This document shows, in pieces, positions 37,547 through 46,321 of a stretch of 64,000 nt of DNA (positions within the stretch are counted from its first letter, which is position 1; the number at the start of each line of letters is the position of its first letter). The notes below the pieces were generated by a model. That model searched no databases. It saw only the letters and a list, made by a program, of their open reading frames with translations, and was not told where the DNA came from. Both the position numbers and the translations under genes were made by a program. Origin of the DNA: Xanthomonas sp. 3793 (GTDB lineage: Bacteria > Pseudomonadota > Gammaproteobacteria > Xanthomonadales > Xanthomonadaceae); NCBI RefSeq assembly GCF_024806835.1, contig NZ_JANTYU010000003.1, positions 602,667-666,666 on the forward strand, written 5' to 3'.

Positions 37547-40500
37547 ATGCATGTGTTGCAGCGTCGTGCAGCCGTATTTCTCTGTGCGCTGGCAGTTGCC
37601 GGCCACGCCAATGCCCAGGTCGTCATCAGCCAGGTCTACGGCGGTGGCGGCAATAGCGGCGCCACCCTCCGCAGCGATTTCATCGAGCTGCACAACATCG
37701 GCAGCACCACGGTCAGCCTGGACGGCTGGTCGGTGCAGTACGCCTCGGCCGCCGGCAGCAGCTGGCAGGTCACCCCGTTGGCGGGCAACGTGCCGGCCGG
37801 TGGTTACTACCTGGTCAAGCAGGCCGATGGCAGCGGCGGCAGCGTTGCGCTGCCCACGCCCGACGCCACCGGCACCACCGCCATGAGCGGGACCGCCGGC
37901 AAGGTGGCGCTGAGCAGCACTGCGGCCGCGCTGAGCGGCGCCTGCCCCACCGGCAATGCCGACCTGGTCGGCTACGGCAGCAATGCCAGCTGTGCCGAAG
38001 GCAACGCGCCCACGCCGGCCCCCAGCAATACGCTGGCAGTGCTGCGCGGCGGCGATGGCTGCACCGACACCGACAACAACGCGGCCGATTTCGCCACCGG
38101 CGCGCCGGCTCCGCACAACGCCGCCAGCCCCGCACGCCTGTGCAGCGGCGGCGGACAGCCGATCGCCACGCTGGCCGATGTCAGCCAGGCCGAAGGCAAC
38201 AGCGGCAGCCGCAGCTTCGTGTTCACGCTGAGCCTGAGCCAGCCGGCCGGCGCGGGCGGGGTGCGCTTCACCGCTGCCACCGCCAATGGCACCGCGGTAG
38301 CGGGCAGCGACTACGTGGCCTTGCCGGCAACCAGCGTGCAGATTGCCGCTGGCGAGCGCAGTGCCACCATCGCGGTGGAGGTGCTGGGCGATACCACGCC
38401 CGAGCCCGACGAGACCTTCGCGCTGCAGATCAGCGGCCTCACCGGCGCGCTGCCGGCCACGCTGAGCGCCACCGGCACCATCGTCAACGACGACTTCCAG
38501 CTGCTGCCGATCCACGCCATCCAGGGCAAGGGTGCACGCTCGCCGCTGGAAGGTCAGGTGGTCGCCACCTCGGGCATCGTCACCGCTCGCCGCAGCGCCG
38601 GCTTCTTCCTGCAGGCACCCACTGCCGAAACCGATGCGGACCCTGCCACCTCCGAAGGCGTCTACGTCTACACCGGCAGCGCACCGCCGGACGCAGCTGC
38701 CATCGGCAACCGGGTGCGCGTGCAGGGCACGGTGATCGAATACGTGCCCACCGCCGACCCGACCCAGCCGCCGCTGACCGAGATCGGCGGCACCTTGACC
38801 GTGCTGCTGGATTCGACCGGCAACCCGTTGCCCGATCCGATGCTGCTGAGTCCGGTGTTCCCCAACCCGAACGGTGCCTACGACCAGCTCGAAGCGCTGG
38901 AAGGCATGCGCGTCACCGCTCCGAGCCTCACCGTCAATGCGCCCACCGGTGGCAACGTCAACGAGGTCAACGCCACAGCAACCAGCAATGGCGTGTTCCA
39001 TGCCGTGGTCACCGGGGTACCGCGTGCCTTTCGCGAGCCCGGCGTGCAGTTGCCCGACCCGCTGCCGGCCGGCTCCCCTGCCGGTGTGCCGCGCTGGAAT
39101 ACCAACCCGGAAGTGATCGCCGTCGGCAGTGCCGGCGTGGGTGCCGAGCGGCTGGATCTGGCATCGGGTTGTGTGGTGATCGGTGCCACCGGCCCGTTGG
39201 ATTACAGCTTCCGCCGTTACACGCTGTACCCGGAACGCACCCCGCAGGTCTACTGCAACGGTGCCGACCTGCCGCGCCCGGCGCCGCGGCCGCAGGCCGA
39301 CGATGTGGCCGTGGCCACCTACAACATGGAGCGCTTCTTCGACGACCAGAACGACCCGGCGATCGGCGAACCGGTACTTACGCCGGCCGCGTTCCAGGCC
39401 CGCCTCAACAAGGCCTCGCAGGCGATCCGCGGCTACCTGCATCTACCCGACATCCTGGGCACGGTGGAAGTGGAAAACCTCAGCGTGCTGCAGACCCTGG
39501 CCGCGCGCATCAATGCCGATGCAGTGGCCGGCGGGCAGCCCAATCCGCAGTACGTGGCCTATCTGCAGGAAGGCAACGACGTCGGCGGCATCGACGTCGG
39601 CTTCCTGGTCAAGACCGCCGAGGTGGCCAGCCGTGTGCCGCGCGTGGAAGTGGTGTCCATCGCCCAGGAAGGCAAGACCACCACCTGGACAGAACCGGGC
39701 GGCGGCGTCAGCCTGCTCAACGACCGCCCGCCGCTGGTGCTCACTGCCAACGTGCATCAGGCCGATGGCCGCGTGCTGCCGCTGACTGCCATCGTGGTGC
39801 ATCAGCGCTCGCTCAACGGCGCCGAGACCGACGACGCGGCCGGCACCCGCATCCGCGCCAAGCGCCAGGCCCAGGCCGAGTATCTGGCGCGCCTGCTGCA
39901 GACGCGTCAGCAATTGAACCCTGACGAAAACGTGCTGGTGATGGGCGACTTCAACGCCTTCGAGTTCAACGACGGCTACGTGGATGCGATTGGCACCGTC
40001 ACTGGCAAACCGGCGCCGGATGCGCAGACCGTGGTGGGCGGCGACGGCGTGGATCTGGTCGAGCCGGACTACACCGATCTGACCTGGTTCAACACGCCCG
40101 ATCAGAGCTACTCGTACGCCTTCGACGGCAACGTGCAGTCGCTGGATCACATCCTGGCCAACGCTGCGCTGATGCGCGCACCCAACATCGCCTCGCTTTC
40201 GGTGGGCCATGCCCGCATCAATGCCGACTTCCCCGGCGCCGCGCGCAACGATGCCAACACGCCCACGCGCTTGTCCGATCACGATCCCACCGTGGTGCTG
40301 TTGCGCATGACCAAGCAGGTGAACGCGGACTTGCAGGTGGCTGTCACCGCCGCGCGCGACCAGGTGGTCGAAGGCGAACGCATCGACTACACCGTGGATG
40401 TAGAGAACCGAGGGCCGGACCGCGCGCCGTTCACCGCGCTGGCGTTGGTGTTCGACCTGCCGGCACGGGCGCGTCTGACTGCCCCGACGGGCTGGATCTG

Positions 40501-41134
40501 CCAGAACCAGACCAATGCCACGCAGACCACGTTTACCTGCAATATCCCGGTGCTTGCGGCAGGATCTGCGCAGAGTTTTGCAGTGCAACTGGATGCCGGC
40601 CCGGACCTGGCCGGACGCACCCTGACCCTGGCCGCTTCGGTGGCCTCGCAGTCGCCCGACCCGCAGCCGGACAACAACACCGACACCGCGGCCGTCGTGG
40701 TGCAGGCACGGCCGCAGCCGCGCAGCGACCTGGCGGTGCGGTTCGAAGGCCCCGCCAGCCTGCCGACCACCGCGTTCAACGCCAGCTACCGCGTGCTGCT
40801 GGACAACGTCGGGGCCGCGCCGGCACAGCGTCCCGGCCTGGTGATCGAAGGCAATACAGTGTCTGCGTTGTCGCAGTTGGTGCCGCCGCAGGGCTGGCGC
40901 TGCGACAAGCAGGTGCAATCGCTGCGTAATGCCCGCTTCTTGTGCAGCAGTGCGGCCGTCGTGCTGCCAGGCGCGCAGCTGGCGTTCCAGCTGACCGTGG
41001 CAGCCAAGCCCATCCCGTCCGATGGTGCGATCCGCGTGCAGGCCAGGGCCACATCGGCCTCACCGGATGCGAACCCGGCCAACGATTCGGCGCTGATCGT
41101 CACCCCGATCGGAGGCGGTGCCGGGCGCCGCTGA
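37547..41134 (+). CDS. large secreted nuclease, ExeM/NucH family
   Basis: A 1195-residue exported protein. Domain order: signal peptide (to ~24, GHANAQ); lamin-tail domain (~25-130, [23 protein letters not shown]); a Calx-beta-like repeat (~205-300, [26 protein letters not shown]); an OB/ExeM-like region (~310-540); an endonuclease/exonuclease/phosphatase domain (~580-925) with [21 protein letters not shown] and LSDHDPTV as catalytic blocks; then two DUF11-like beta domains (~930-1180). It should cleave DNA outside the cell. No GlyGly-CTERM anchor is visible. Start chosen for the signal peptide. Confidence 0.9.
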   Translation: MHVLQRRAAVFLCALAVAGHANAQVVISQVYGGGGNSGATLRSDFIELHNIGSTTVSLDGWSVQYASAAGSSWQVTPLAGNVPAGGYYLVKQADGSGGSVALPTPDATGTTAMSGTAGKVALSSTAAALSGACPTGNADLVGYGSNASCAEGNAPTPAPSNTLAVLRGGDGCTDTDNNAADFATGAPAPHNAASPARLCSGGGQPIATLADVSQAEGNSGSRSFVFTLSLSQPAGAGGVRFTAATANGTAVAGSDYVALPATSVQIAAGERSATIAVEVLGDTTPEPDETFALQISGLTGALPATLSATGTIVNDDFQLLPIHAIQGKGARSPLEGQVVATSGIVTARRSAGFFLQAPTAETDADPATSEGVYVYTGSAPPDAAAIGNRVRVQGTVIEYVPTADPTQPPLTEIGGTLTVLLDSTGNPLPDPMLLSPVFPNPNGAYDQLEALEGMRVTAPSLTVNAPTGGNVNEVNATATSNGVFHAVVTGVPRAFREPGVQLPDPLPAGSPAGVPRWNTNPEVIAVGSAGVGAERLDLASGCVVIGATGPLDYSFRRYTLYPERTPQVYCNGADLPRPAPRPQADDVAVATYNMERFFDDQNDPAIGEPVLTPAAFQARLNKASQAIRGYLHLPDILGTVEVENLSVLQTLAARINADAVAGGQPNPQYVAYLQEGNDVGGIDVGFLVKTAEVASRVPRVEVVSIAQEGKTTTWTEPGGGVSLLNDRPPLVLTANVHQADGRVLPLTAIVVHQRSLNGAETDDAAGTRIRAKRQAQAEYLARLLQTRQQLNPDENVLVMGDFNAFEFNDGYVDAIGTVTGKPAPDAQTVVGGDGVDLVEPDYTDLTWFNTPDQSYSYAFDGNVQSLDHILANAALMRAPNIASLSVGHARINADFPGAARNDANTPTRLSDHDPTVVLLRMTKQVNADLQVAVTAARDQVVEGERIDYTVDVENRGPDRAPFTALALVFDLPARARLTAPTGWICQNQTNATQTTFTCNIPVLAAGSAQSFAVQLDAGPDLAGRTLTLAASVASQSPDPQPDNNTDTAAVVVQARPQPRSDLAVRFEGPASLPTTAFNASYRVLLDNVGAAPAQRPGLVIEGNTVSALSQLVPPQGWRCDKQVQSLRNARFLCSSAAVVLPGAQLAFQLTVAAKPIPSDGAIRVQARATSASPDANPANDSALIVTPIGGGAGRR

Positions 41135-41169
41135 TCGCAGTGCACCACGTCGCAGTTTCTTACTGCGAC

Positions 41170-41202
41170 AAAGGGCGCGGCCTGGTCCGCGCCCTTTTTT
41201 TT
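41170..41202 (+). terminator. intrinsic terminator after the nuclease gene
   Basis: The stem AAGGGCGCGG/CCGCGCCCTT with a 6-base loop runs into eight T. Confidence 0.9.
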
Positions 41203-41311
41203 GTGCAACCCAGCATCATTGTGTGCTGCGGTGCAGGACAGCGTTTTGCTTCGCCGTCCTTAACATGGCAACTCATATCATTTGAAACTTCTTGATGAAG
41301 GTGTCGCCGCA

Positions 41312-42400
41312 ATGAGCGTAGCCGCGCAGTTCCAGATCGACTATCTGCAGTACATGGACGCGGACGGCAACTTCGTCCGCGACGACCTGCCGGCCGACGC
41401 CGCCAACCCGCAAACCCTGCTTGCCCTGTTCAAGCGCATGCTGTTCGTGCGCACCTTCGACAGCAAGTCGGTGGCCCTGCAGCGCACCGGCAAGCTGGGC
41501 ACCTACGCCGCCTGCCTGGGCCATGAGGCCACGCATGTGGGCATCGGTGCGTCGATGCGCAGCGGCGACGTGTTCGCGCCCAGCTACCGCGAGTACGGCA
41601 CCATGTTCGAACGCGGCGTGCGTCCGCGCGACGTGCTGCTGTATTGGGGCGGCGACGAGCGCGGCAGCGATTATCCCCGCGATGCCGATGCGGCCATCGA
41701 CTTCCCGATCTGCGTGCCGATCTCCACCCAGTGCCTGCATGCGGCCGGCTCGGCGCTGTCGTTCAAGCTGCAGAACAAGCCGCAGGTGGCGGTGGCCTGC
41801 TGCGGCGATGGCGGCAGTTCCAAGACCGACTTCTATGCCGCGCTCAATTCGGCCGGCGCCTACAAGCTGCCGCTGATCCTGTGCGTGATCAACAACGGCT
41901 GGGCGATTTCGGTGCCGCGCTCGGCGCAGACCGGTGCGCAGACGCTGGCGCAGAAGGGTTTGGCCGGCGGCCTGCATTGCCTGCAGGTGGACGGCAACGA
42001 CCTGATCGCGGTGCTCGAAGCGATGCGTCAGGCGCGCGAGCGTGCGCTGGCTGGCGACGGCGGCACGGTGATCGAGTTCATGACCTATCGCCTCACCGAC
42101 CACACCACCGCCGACGATGCGCGCCGCTATCGCGGCGAAGACGAGGTCAAGCAGGCATGGACGCGCGAACCGCTGCTGCGGCTGAGGACTCATCTCACCG
42201 CGCAAGGTCTGTGGGACCAGGAGCAGGAAGACGCGTGGAAGGCCGAGTGCGGCGCGCGTATCGACGAAGAGGTCAACGCCTATCTCAATACCCCGGTGCA
42301 GCCGGTGGAAGCCATGTTCGATTACCTCTACGGCGACCCGCCGGCCCAGTTGCTGGCCCAGCGCGCCGAAGTGATGGCCCTGGAGGCGCGTCATGGATGA
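41312..42400 (+). CDS. 2-oxo acid dehydrogenase E1 component, alpha subunit (branched-chain type likely)
   Basis: A 362-residue thiamine-diphosphate enzyme subunit. The ThDP/Mg motif runs from GDGGSSKTDFY (residues 165-) to VINN (192-195). The phosphorylation-loop region is SVPRSAQTGAQT. The C-terminal MTYRLTDHTTADDARRYR..PVEAMFDYLYGDPPAQLLAQ resembles branched-chain BCKDHA more than pyruvate E1 alpha. Xanthomonas also uses the AceE-type pyruvate enzyme and makes many iso/anteiso fatty acids, which fits a Bkd role; pyruvate remains possible. The ATG at 41312 is chosen over the TTG at 41282. Confidence 0.88.
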   Translation: MSVAAQFQIDYLQYMDADGNFVRDDLPADAANPQTLLALFKRMLFVRTFDSKSVALQRTGKLGTYAACLGHEATHVGIGASMRSGDVFAPSYREYGTMFERGVRPRDVLLYWGGDERGSDYPRDADAAIDFPICVPISTQCLHAAGSALSFKLQNKPQVAVACCGDGGSSKTDFYAALNSAGAYKLPLILCVINNGWAISVPRSAQTGAQTLAQKGLAGGLHCLQVDGNDLIAVLEAMRQARERALAGDGGTVIEFMTYRLTDHTTADDARRYRGEDEVKQAWTREPLLRLRTHLTAQGLWDQEQEDAWKAECGARIDEEVNAYLNTPVQPVEAMFDYLYGDPPAQLLAQRAEVMALEARHG

Positions 42401-43463
42401 GCTCAAGCATTTGCACGCGGAAACCTCGCACCACGCCAGTGCCCCCTACAACGCCGCTGCCGCGCGCGGAGACAGTGCCATGAGTTCGCCCATCACCTTG
42501 ATCGAAGCCATCACCCAGGCACTGGCCTGGGAGCTGGAACACGACCCCGCGGTGCTGGTGTTGGGCGAGGATGTCGGCGTCAACGGCGGCGTGTTCCGCG
42601 CCACCGCCGGCCTGCAGCAGCGCTTCGGCAGCAAGCGCGTGCTGGACACGCCGCTGGATGAAACCACCATCGCCGGCCTGAGCGTCGGCCTGGCTGCGCA
42701 GGGCATGAAGCCGGTGGCCGAAGCGCAGTTCGACGGCTTCGTGTACCCCATGGTCGATCACCTGATCTGCCACGCCGCACGCCTGCGCAACCGCACCCGC
42801 GGGCGCCTGCATTGCCCGATGGTGCTGCGCGTGCCGTGGGGCGGCGGTATCCGCGCACCGGAACACCACAGCGAAGCCAATGAGGCCATCTTCACCAACG
42901 TGCCCGGCCTGCGTGTGGTGTTGCCGTCCTCGCCGCAGCGCGCGTATGGCCTGTTGCTGGCCGCGATCCGCGACCCGGACCCGGTGATCTACATGGAGCC
43001 CAAGCGCATCTACCGCCAGTACAAGGAAGTGGTCGCCAACGATGGCGAAGCGCTGCCGCTGGACGTGTGCTTCGTGCTGCGCGACGGCACCGACGTCACC
43101 CTGGTCACCTGGGGCGCACAGGTCAAGGAAGCGCTGGAAGCGGCCGACAAACTCGCCGGCGAGGGCATCAGCGCCGAAGTCATCGACGTGGCTACGCTGC
43201 GCCCGCTGGACTTCGACACCATCGCCGAGTCGGTGGCCAAGACCGGCCGCTGCGTGATCGTGCAGGAAGCCCCGCGCACTGCTGGCTTCGGTGCCGAGAT
43301 CGCCGCGCAGCTGGCGGAAAAATCGATGTACGACCTGCTCGCACCGGTCGAACGCGTCACCGGTTACGACACGCATATCCCGCTGTTCCGGCTGGAGATG
43401 AAATATCTGCCGAGCGTGGAGCGCATTGTCACCGCAGCGCGCCGCGCGGTGGCTGCGGGCTGA
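42393..43463 (+). CDS. 2-oxo acid dehydrogenase E1 component, beta subunit
   Basis: A 356-residue subunit: VLVLGEDVGVNGGVFRATAGL, DTPLDETTIAGLSVGLAAQG, EAQFDGFVYPMVDHL and EVIDVATLRPLDFDTI are the transketolase beta-type signatures. The ATG at 42393 overlaps E1 alpha and has GGAGG 6 bases upstream, so I use it. The conserved domain begins at the ATG at 42480 (MSSPITLIEA), which is the alternative start. Works as an alpha2beta2 tetramer with the E1 alpha encoded just before. Confidence 0.92.
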   Translation: MDELKHLHAETSHHASAPYNAAAARGDSAMSSPITLIEAITQALAWELEHDPAVLVLGEDVGVNGGVFRATAGLQQRFGSKRVLDTPLDETTIAGLSVGLAAQGMKPVAEAQFDGFVYPMVDHLICHAARLRNRTRGRLHCPMVLRVPWGGGIRAPEHHSEANEAIFTNVPGLRVVLPSSPQRAYGLLLAAIRDPDPVIYMEPKRIYRQYKEVVANDGEALPLDVCFVLRDGTDVTLVTWGAQVKEALEAADKLAGEGISAEVIDVATLRPLDFDTIAESVAKTGRCVIVQEAPRTAGFGAEIAAQLAEKSMYDLLAPVERVTGYDTHIPLFRLEMKYLPSVERIVTAARRAVAAG

Positions 43464-43464
43464 C

Positions 43465-43848
43465 ATGCGCGCCCGTCTGCTTTGCGAACATCGCGCCGCC
43501 TACGCCAACCCGGTCCGCTTTCAGGCGGGCCGGCAGGTGAGCGTGGGCGTACGCGATGAAGAATGGCCCGCGTTTGCCTGGGTCACTACCGACGACGGCC
43601 GTGCCGGCTGGGCGCCGCTGGCCTGGCTGCGCCCGCTCGGCGACGGCATGGCCGAAGCGCTGCGCGACTACGACGCACGCGAACTCGATGCCCGCCAGGG
43701 CGAGGACGTGTTGCTGCATCACGAACATGGCGGTTGGTGGTGGTCCGAGCGTGCCGATGGCGCGCAGGGCTGGCTGCCGGCAGCCGACCTGGAACTCCTC
43801 GACGACACCACGCCGCAGTTGCCTGCGGTGCAAGAGAATCTGCCATGA
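43465..43848 (+). CDS. small SH3-like domain protein in the dehydrogenase operon
   Basis: A 127-residue, acidic, Trp-rich protein with two SH3-like halves: ARLLCEHRAAYANPVRFQAGRQVSVGVRDEEWPAFAWVTTDDGRAGWAPLAWLRPL and a second half with DVLLHHEHGGWWWSERADGAQGWLPAADLELL. No signal peptide or membrane segment. It starts one base after the E1 beta stop and overlaps the E2 start by four bases, so it is translated as part of the operon. Its function is unknown; binding to E1 or E2 is only a guess from position. Confidence 0.8.
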   Translation: MRARLLCEHRAAYANPVRFQAGRQVSVGVRDEEWPAFAWVTTDDGRAGWAPLAWLRPLGDGMAEALRDYDARELDARQGEDVLLHHEHGGWWWSERADGAQGWLPAADLELLDDTTPQLPAVQENLP

Positions 43849-45440
43849 GCGAAGCTAAGAATTTTCATTTGCCCGACCTGGGCGAAGGCCTGCCCGATGC
43901 CACCATCGTCGAGTGGTTCGTCAAGGAAGGCGACAGCGTGCGCCTGGACGACCCGCTGGTCTCCATGGAGACCGCCAAGGCGGTGGTCGAGGTGCCGTCG
44001 CCGTTCTCAGGCACCGTGGTCAAGCTGGCCGGTGCAGCCGGCGATGTGATCGTGACCGGCTCCATGCTGGCGCAGTTCGCGCTGGACGCCTCGCAGCCGC
44101 AGCGCGCCGATGGCCAGAACACCGGGCATGGGCATGGGCACGGCGGCAACGCGCAGGCCGCAACCCCGAGTACCGGACAGAGCGCGGCTGGCCCCACCGA
44201 ACGCGTGGTTGCCTCCGACAACGGTGGCGAAATCGCCGATGCCGACACAGACGCAAATGCAGCGTCCAATGCCGCAGGCGAGCGCGATGACGCCGGCACC
44301 GTGGTGGGTGCGATGCAGAGCTCCAACACCGTGCAGAGCGAACAGGCCATTGCGGTCGGCGGTGTCCGCGCCATGCCGGTCGTGCGCGCGCTCGCACGCA
44401 AGTTACGCGTGGACCTGGCCCAGGTACGCGCCACCGGCGCGGACGGCACGGTGACGCTGGCCGATGTAAAGCAGGCCGCAGCTGCGGGCACCGCGCAGCC
44501 CTCACCCGGCGCGCGTGGCGCGCCGACCTCTCCCGCAAGCGGGAGAGGTGGTCCGTTCAATGATCCCGCAAGCGGGAGAACTGATCCATTCGCCGATCCG
44601 GCAAGCGGGAGAGGTGGTCCGTTCGCTGAAGGTGACAGAGCCAACGGGATCGCTGACCACGGCAGGGATCGAGCGGGAACGGCGACCCTTCTCCCGCCTG
44701 CGGGAGAAGGTGCCCGCAGGGCGGATGAGGGCACCACTGCCCGCTCGCCGCTGTCGGCCAGCGGCAAGCCGATGCGCACCCAATCGCCCGGCACCAACGT
44801 CAAGGGCCAGCCCGAACAGCTCAAGGGCGTGCGTCGCAACATGGCGCGGGTCATGGCCGATGCGCATAGCAAGGTGGTGCCGACCACGCTCAACGACGAT
44901 GCCGACCTGCACGCCTGGCAACCCGGCAACGATGTCACCGTGCGTCTGGTGCGCGCCATTGTGCGTGCGTGCCAGGCCGTGCCCGCGCTCAACGCCTGGT
45001 TCGACGGCGATGCGCTCAGCCGCACCCTGCACAACCAGGTCGATATCGGCATTGCGGTGGATACCGAAGAAGGCCTGTTCGTGCCCGCGCTGCGGAATGC
45101 CGACATGCTGGACTCGCACGGCATCCGCGAGAGCGTCAACCGGCTGCGTCAGCAGGTGGAAAACCGCAGCATCGCCGCCTCGGAACTCAGCGGCTACACC
45201 ATCTCGCTGTCCAACTTCGGCATGTTCGCCGGCCGTTACGCCACTCCGGTGGTGGTGCCGCCGTGCGTGGCCATCGTCGCCGCCGGCCGCGCGCGTTACC
45301 AGCTCACTCCGGTGATGGGCGGGGTGGAAACCCACAAGGTGATGCCGCTGTCGCTGACGTTCGATCACCGCGCCGCCACCGGCGGCGAAGCCGCACGCTT
45401 CCTGCGCGCACTGCTGGACGATCTGGCGCTGGCCAACTAA
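43845..45440 (+). CDS. 2-oxo acid dehydrogenase E2 component (acyltransferase) with repeat-expanded linker
   Basis: A 531-residue E2: lipoyl domain ~1-80 with lipoyl lysine K45 (VSMETAKAVVEVPSP); an Ala/Gly/His-rich linker; peripheral subunit-binding domain ~175-215 (AMPVVRALARKLRVDLAQV); a second linker ~220-306 made of translated intergenic repeats (SPASGRGGPF units and LPPAGEGARRADEG); catalytic domain from ~310 (KGVRRNMARVMADAH). The usual active-site HRxxDG reads HRAATGG, so the aspartate position is Thr. It overlaps the SH3 gene by four bases. No E3 gene follows within the window. Confidence 0.9.
   Translation: MSEAKNFHLPDLGEGLPDATIVEWFVKEGDSVRLDDPLVSMETAKAVVEVPSPFSGTVVKLAGAAGDVIVTGSMLAQFALDASQPQRADGQNTGHGHGHGGNAQAATPSTGQSAAGPTERVVASDNGGEIADADTDANAASNAAGERDDAGTVVGAMQSSNTVQSEQAIAVGGVRAMPVVRALARKLRVDLAQVRATGADGTVTLADVKQAAAAGTAQPSPGARGAPTSPASGRGGPFNDPASGRTDPFADPASGRGGPFAEGDRANGIADHGRDRAGTATLLPPAGEGARRADEGTTARSPLSASGKPMRTQSPGTNVKGQPEQLKGVRRNMARVMADAHSKVVPTTLNDDADLHAWQPGNDVTVRLVRAIVRACQAVPALNAWFDGDALSRTLHNQVDIGIAVDTEEGLFVPALRNADMLDSHGIRESVNRLRQQVENRSIAASELSGYTISLSNFGMFAGRYATPVVVPPCVAIVAAGRARYQLTPVMGGVETHKVMPLSLTFDHRAATGGEAARFLRALLDDLALAN
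44517..44735. repeat. intergenic palindromes inserted in frame in the E2 gene
   Basis: Three copies of a CTCTCCCGCAAGCGGGAGAG-like palindrome spaced about 35-40 bases, followed by CTTCTCCCGCCTGCGGGAGAAGG with its GCCCGCAGGGCGGATGAGGG tail. The last is nearly identical to the element at 35705-35759. All are translated without breaking the frame. Confidence 0.85.
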
Positions 45441-45796
45441 CGCGCGGACAGCAGGACCATCGCGCCCACCGCCAGGTGGGCCCGGCCGGTCTTGAGGATC
45501 TCATCCGCACGCGACCGGGTCGGCGCTTGCAGTGCACGCGCTGCTTGGGAACCGTTGGCGGCAGGCCACCATGTCGCCCTCCATGGATAAAGTTGCGACG
45601 TGTGACACGATCGGTAAGTGCGCCGCTCGGTAAGGGCACCGCGCAGTCGACCCACCGTTTTTTTGTTTCAAGCATCTGACCGCGGCGGAATAACGCCTTG
45701 GTTGAAGTATTGGTCGCTTTGCGTTGTGCCCCGATGAGGCTTGAACACTGCGGGTGGATCAGTTGCAGAGCAGCCGATCTGCGGGTTTTCTGTAGG

Positions 45797-45900
45797 CCCC
45801 CTGCCCGCCCACCATCGCGGGACACGCTGCAAGTACGTCCTTGTAAGCTCTTACGCGGCATCCATGCCGCGTAAGGTCCCGCGACGGTGAGCGGGCAAGG
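45797..45900 (-). repeat. structured three-way-junction repeat, copy A
   Basis: Outer arms 45804-45823 and 45876-45895 pair with 18 of 20 matches. Inside, 45851-45874 is a perfect 11-bp hairpin with loop CC (the GCGGCATGGATGCCGC core), and the remaining segment can form a short third stem (CAAG/CTTG). Same layout as copy B in the opposite orientation. Lies in the 881-base space between the E2 and helicase genes, which holds no supported gene. Confidence 0.75.
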
Positions 45901-46100
45901 ACCTGTCGAGATGGTCGGTGTACGGGTGCAAGCAATGCATGACGTGCACTGTTTGGATCACGGGGCGTTCGCTCGACCTTCCACCATTTTCCATTGCAAG
46001 CCAGGCGACAGACCGACCTCCAACACGTAACCTGCAAACGTCTCGTCTGCCACGCAAGCCGAGCACGCTTTCAGGAAAGCAGCCGACCAACTGTCTGGTG

Positions 46101-46201
46101 CGGTGGCCTCGCCGCTTGCGGGACCGTGTGGCGGCATGGATGCCGCCACCGAGCCCCCAGGGATGGGTTCACGGCGTGTCCCGCAAGCGGTGAGGACACC
46201 G
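46101..46201 (+). repeat. structured three-way-junction repeat, copy B
   Basis: Outer arms 46101-46124 and 46178-46201 pair at 22 of 24 positions. The inner hairpin 46128-46149 is a perfect 10-bp stem with loop GG. Conserved with copy A: GCGGGAC, GCGGCATGGATGCCGC, GAGC and GCGTGTCCCGC; the arm sequences differ but pair. Ends about 120 bases before the helicase start. Confidence 0.75.
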
Positions 46202-46321
46202 CGCACTCGACGCTGCGAGTTTGCTGCAGGGCCCTTGCCCGCCCACCGACGCAGTACCCAGCGGCAACCCAGCATGACGTCCCACCGACCATTGCAGTGC
46301 AAATGCCTGGATAATCGGTCC

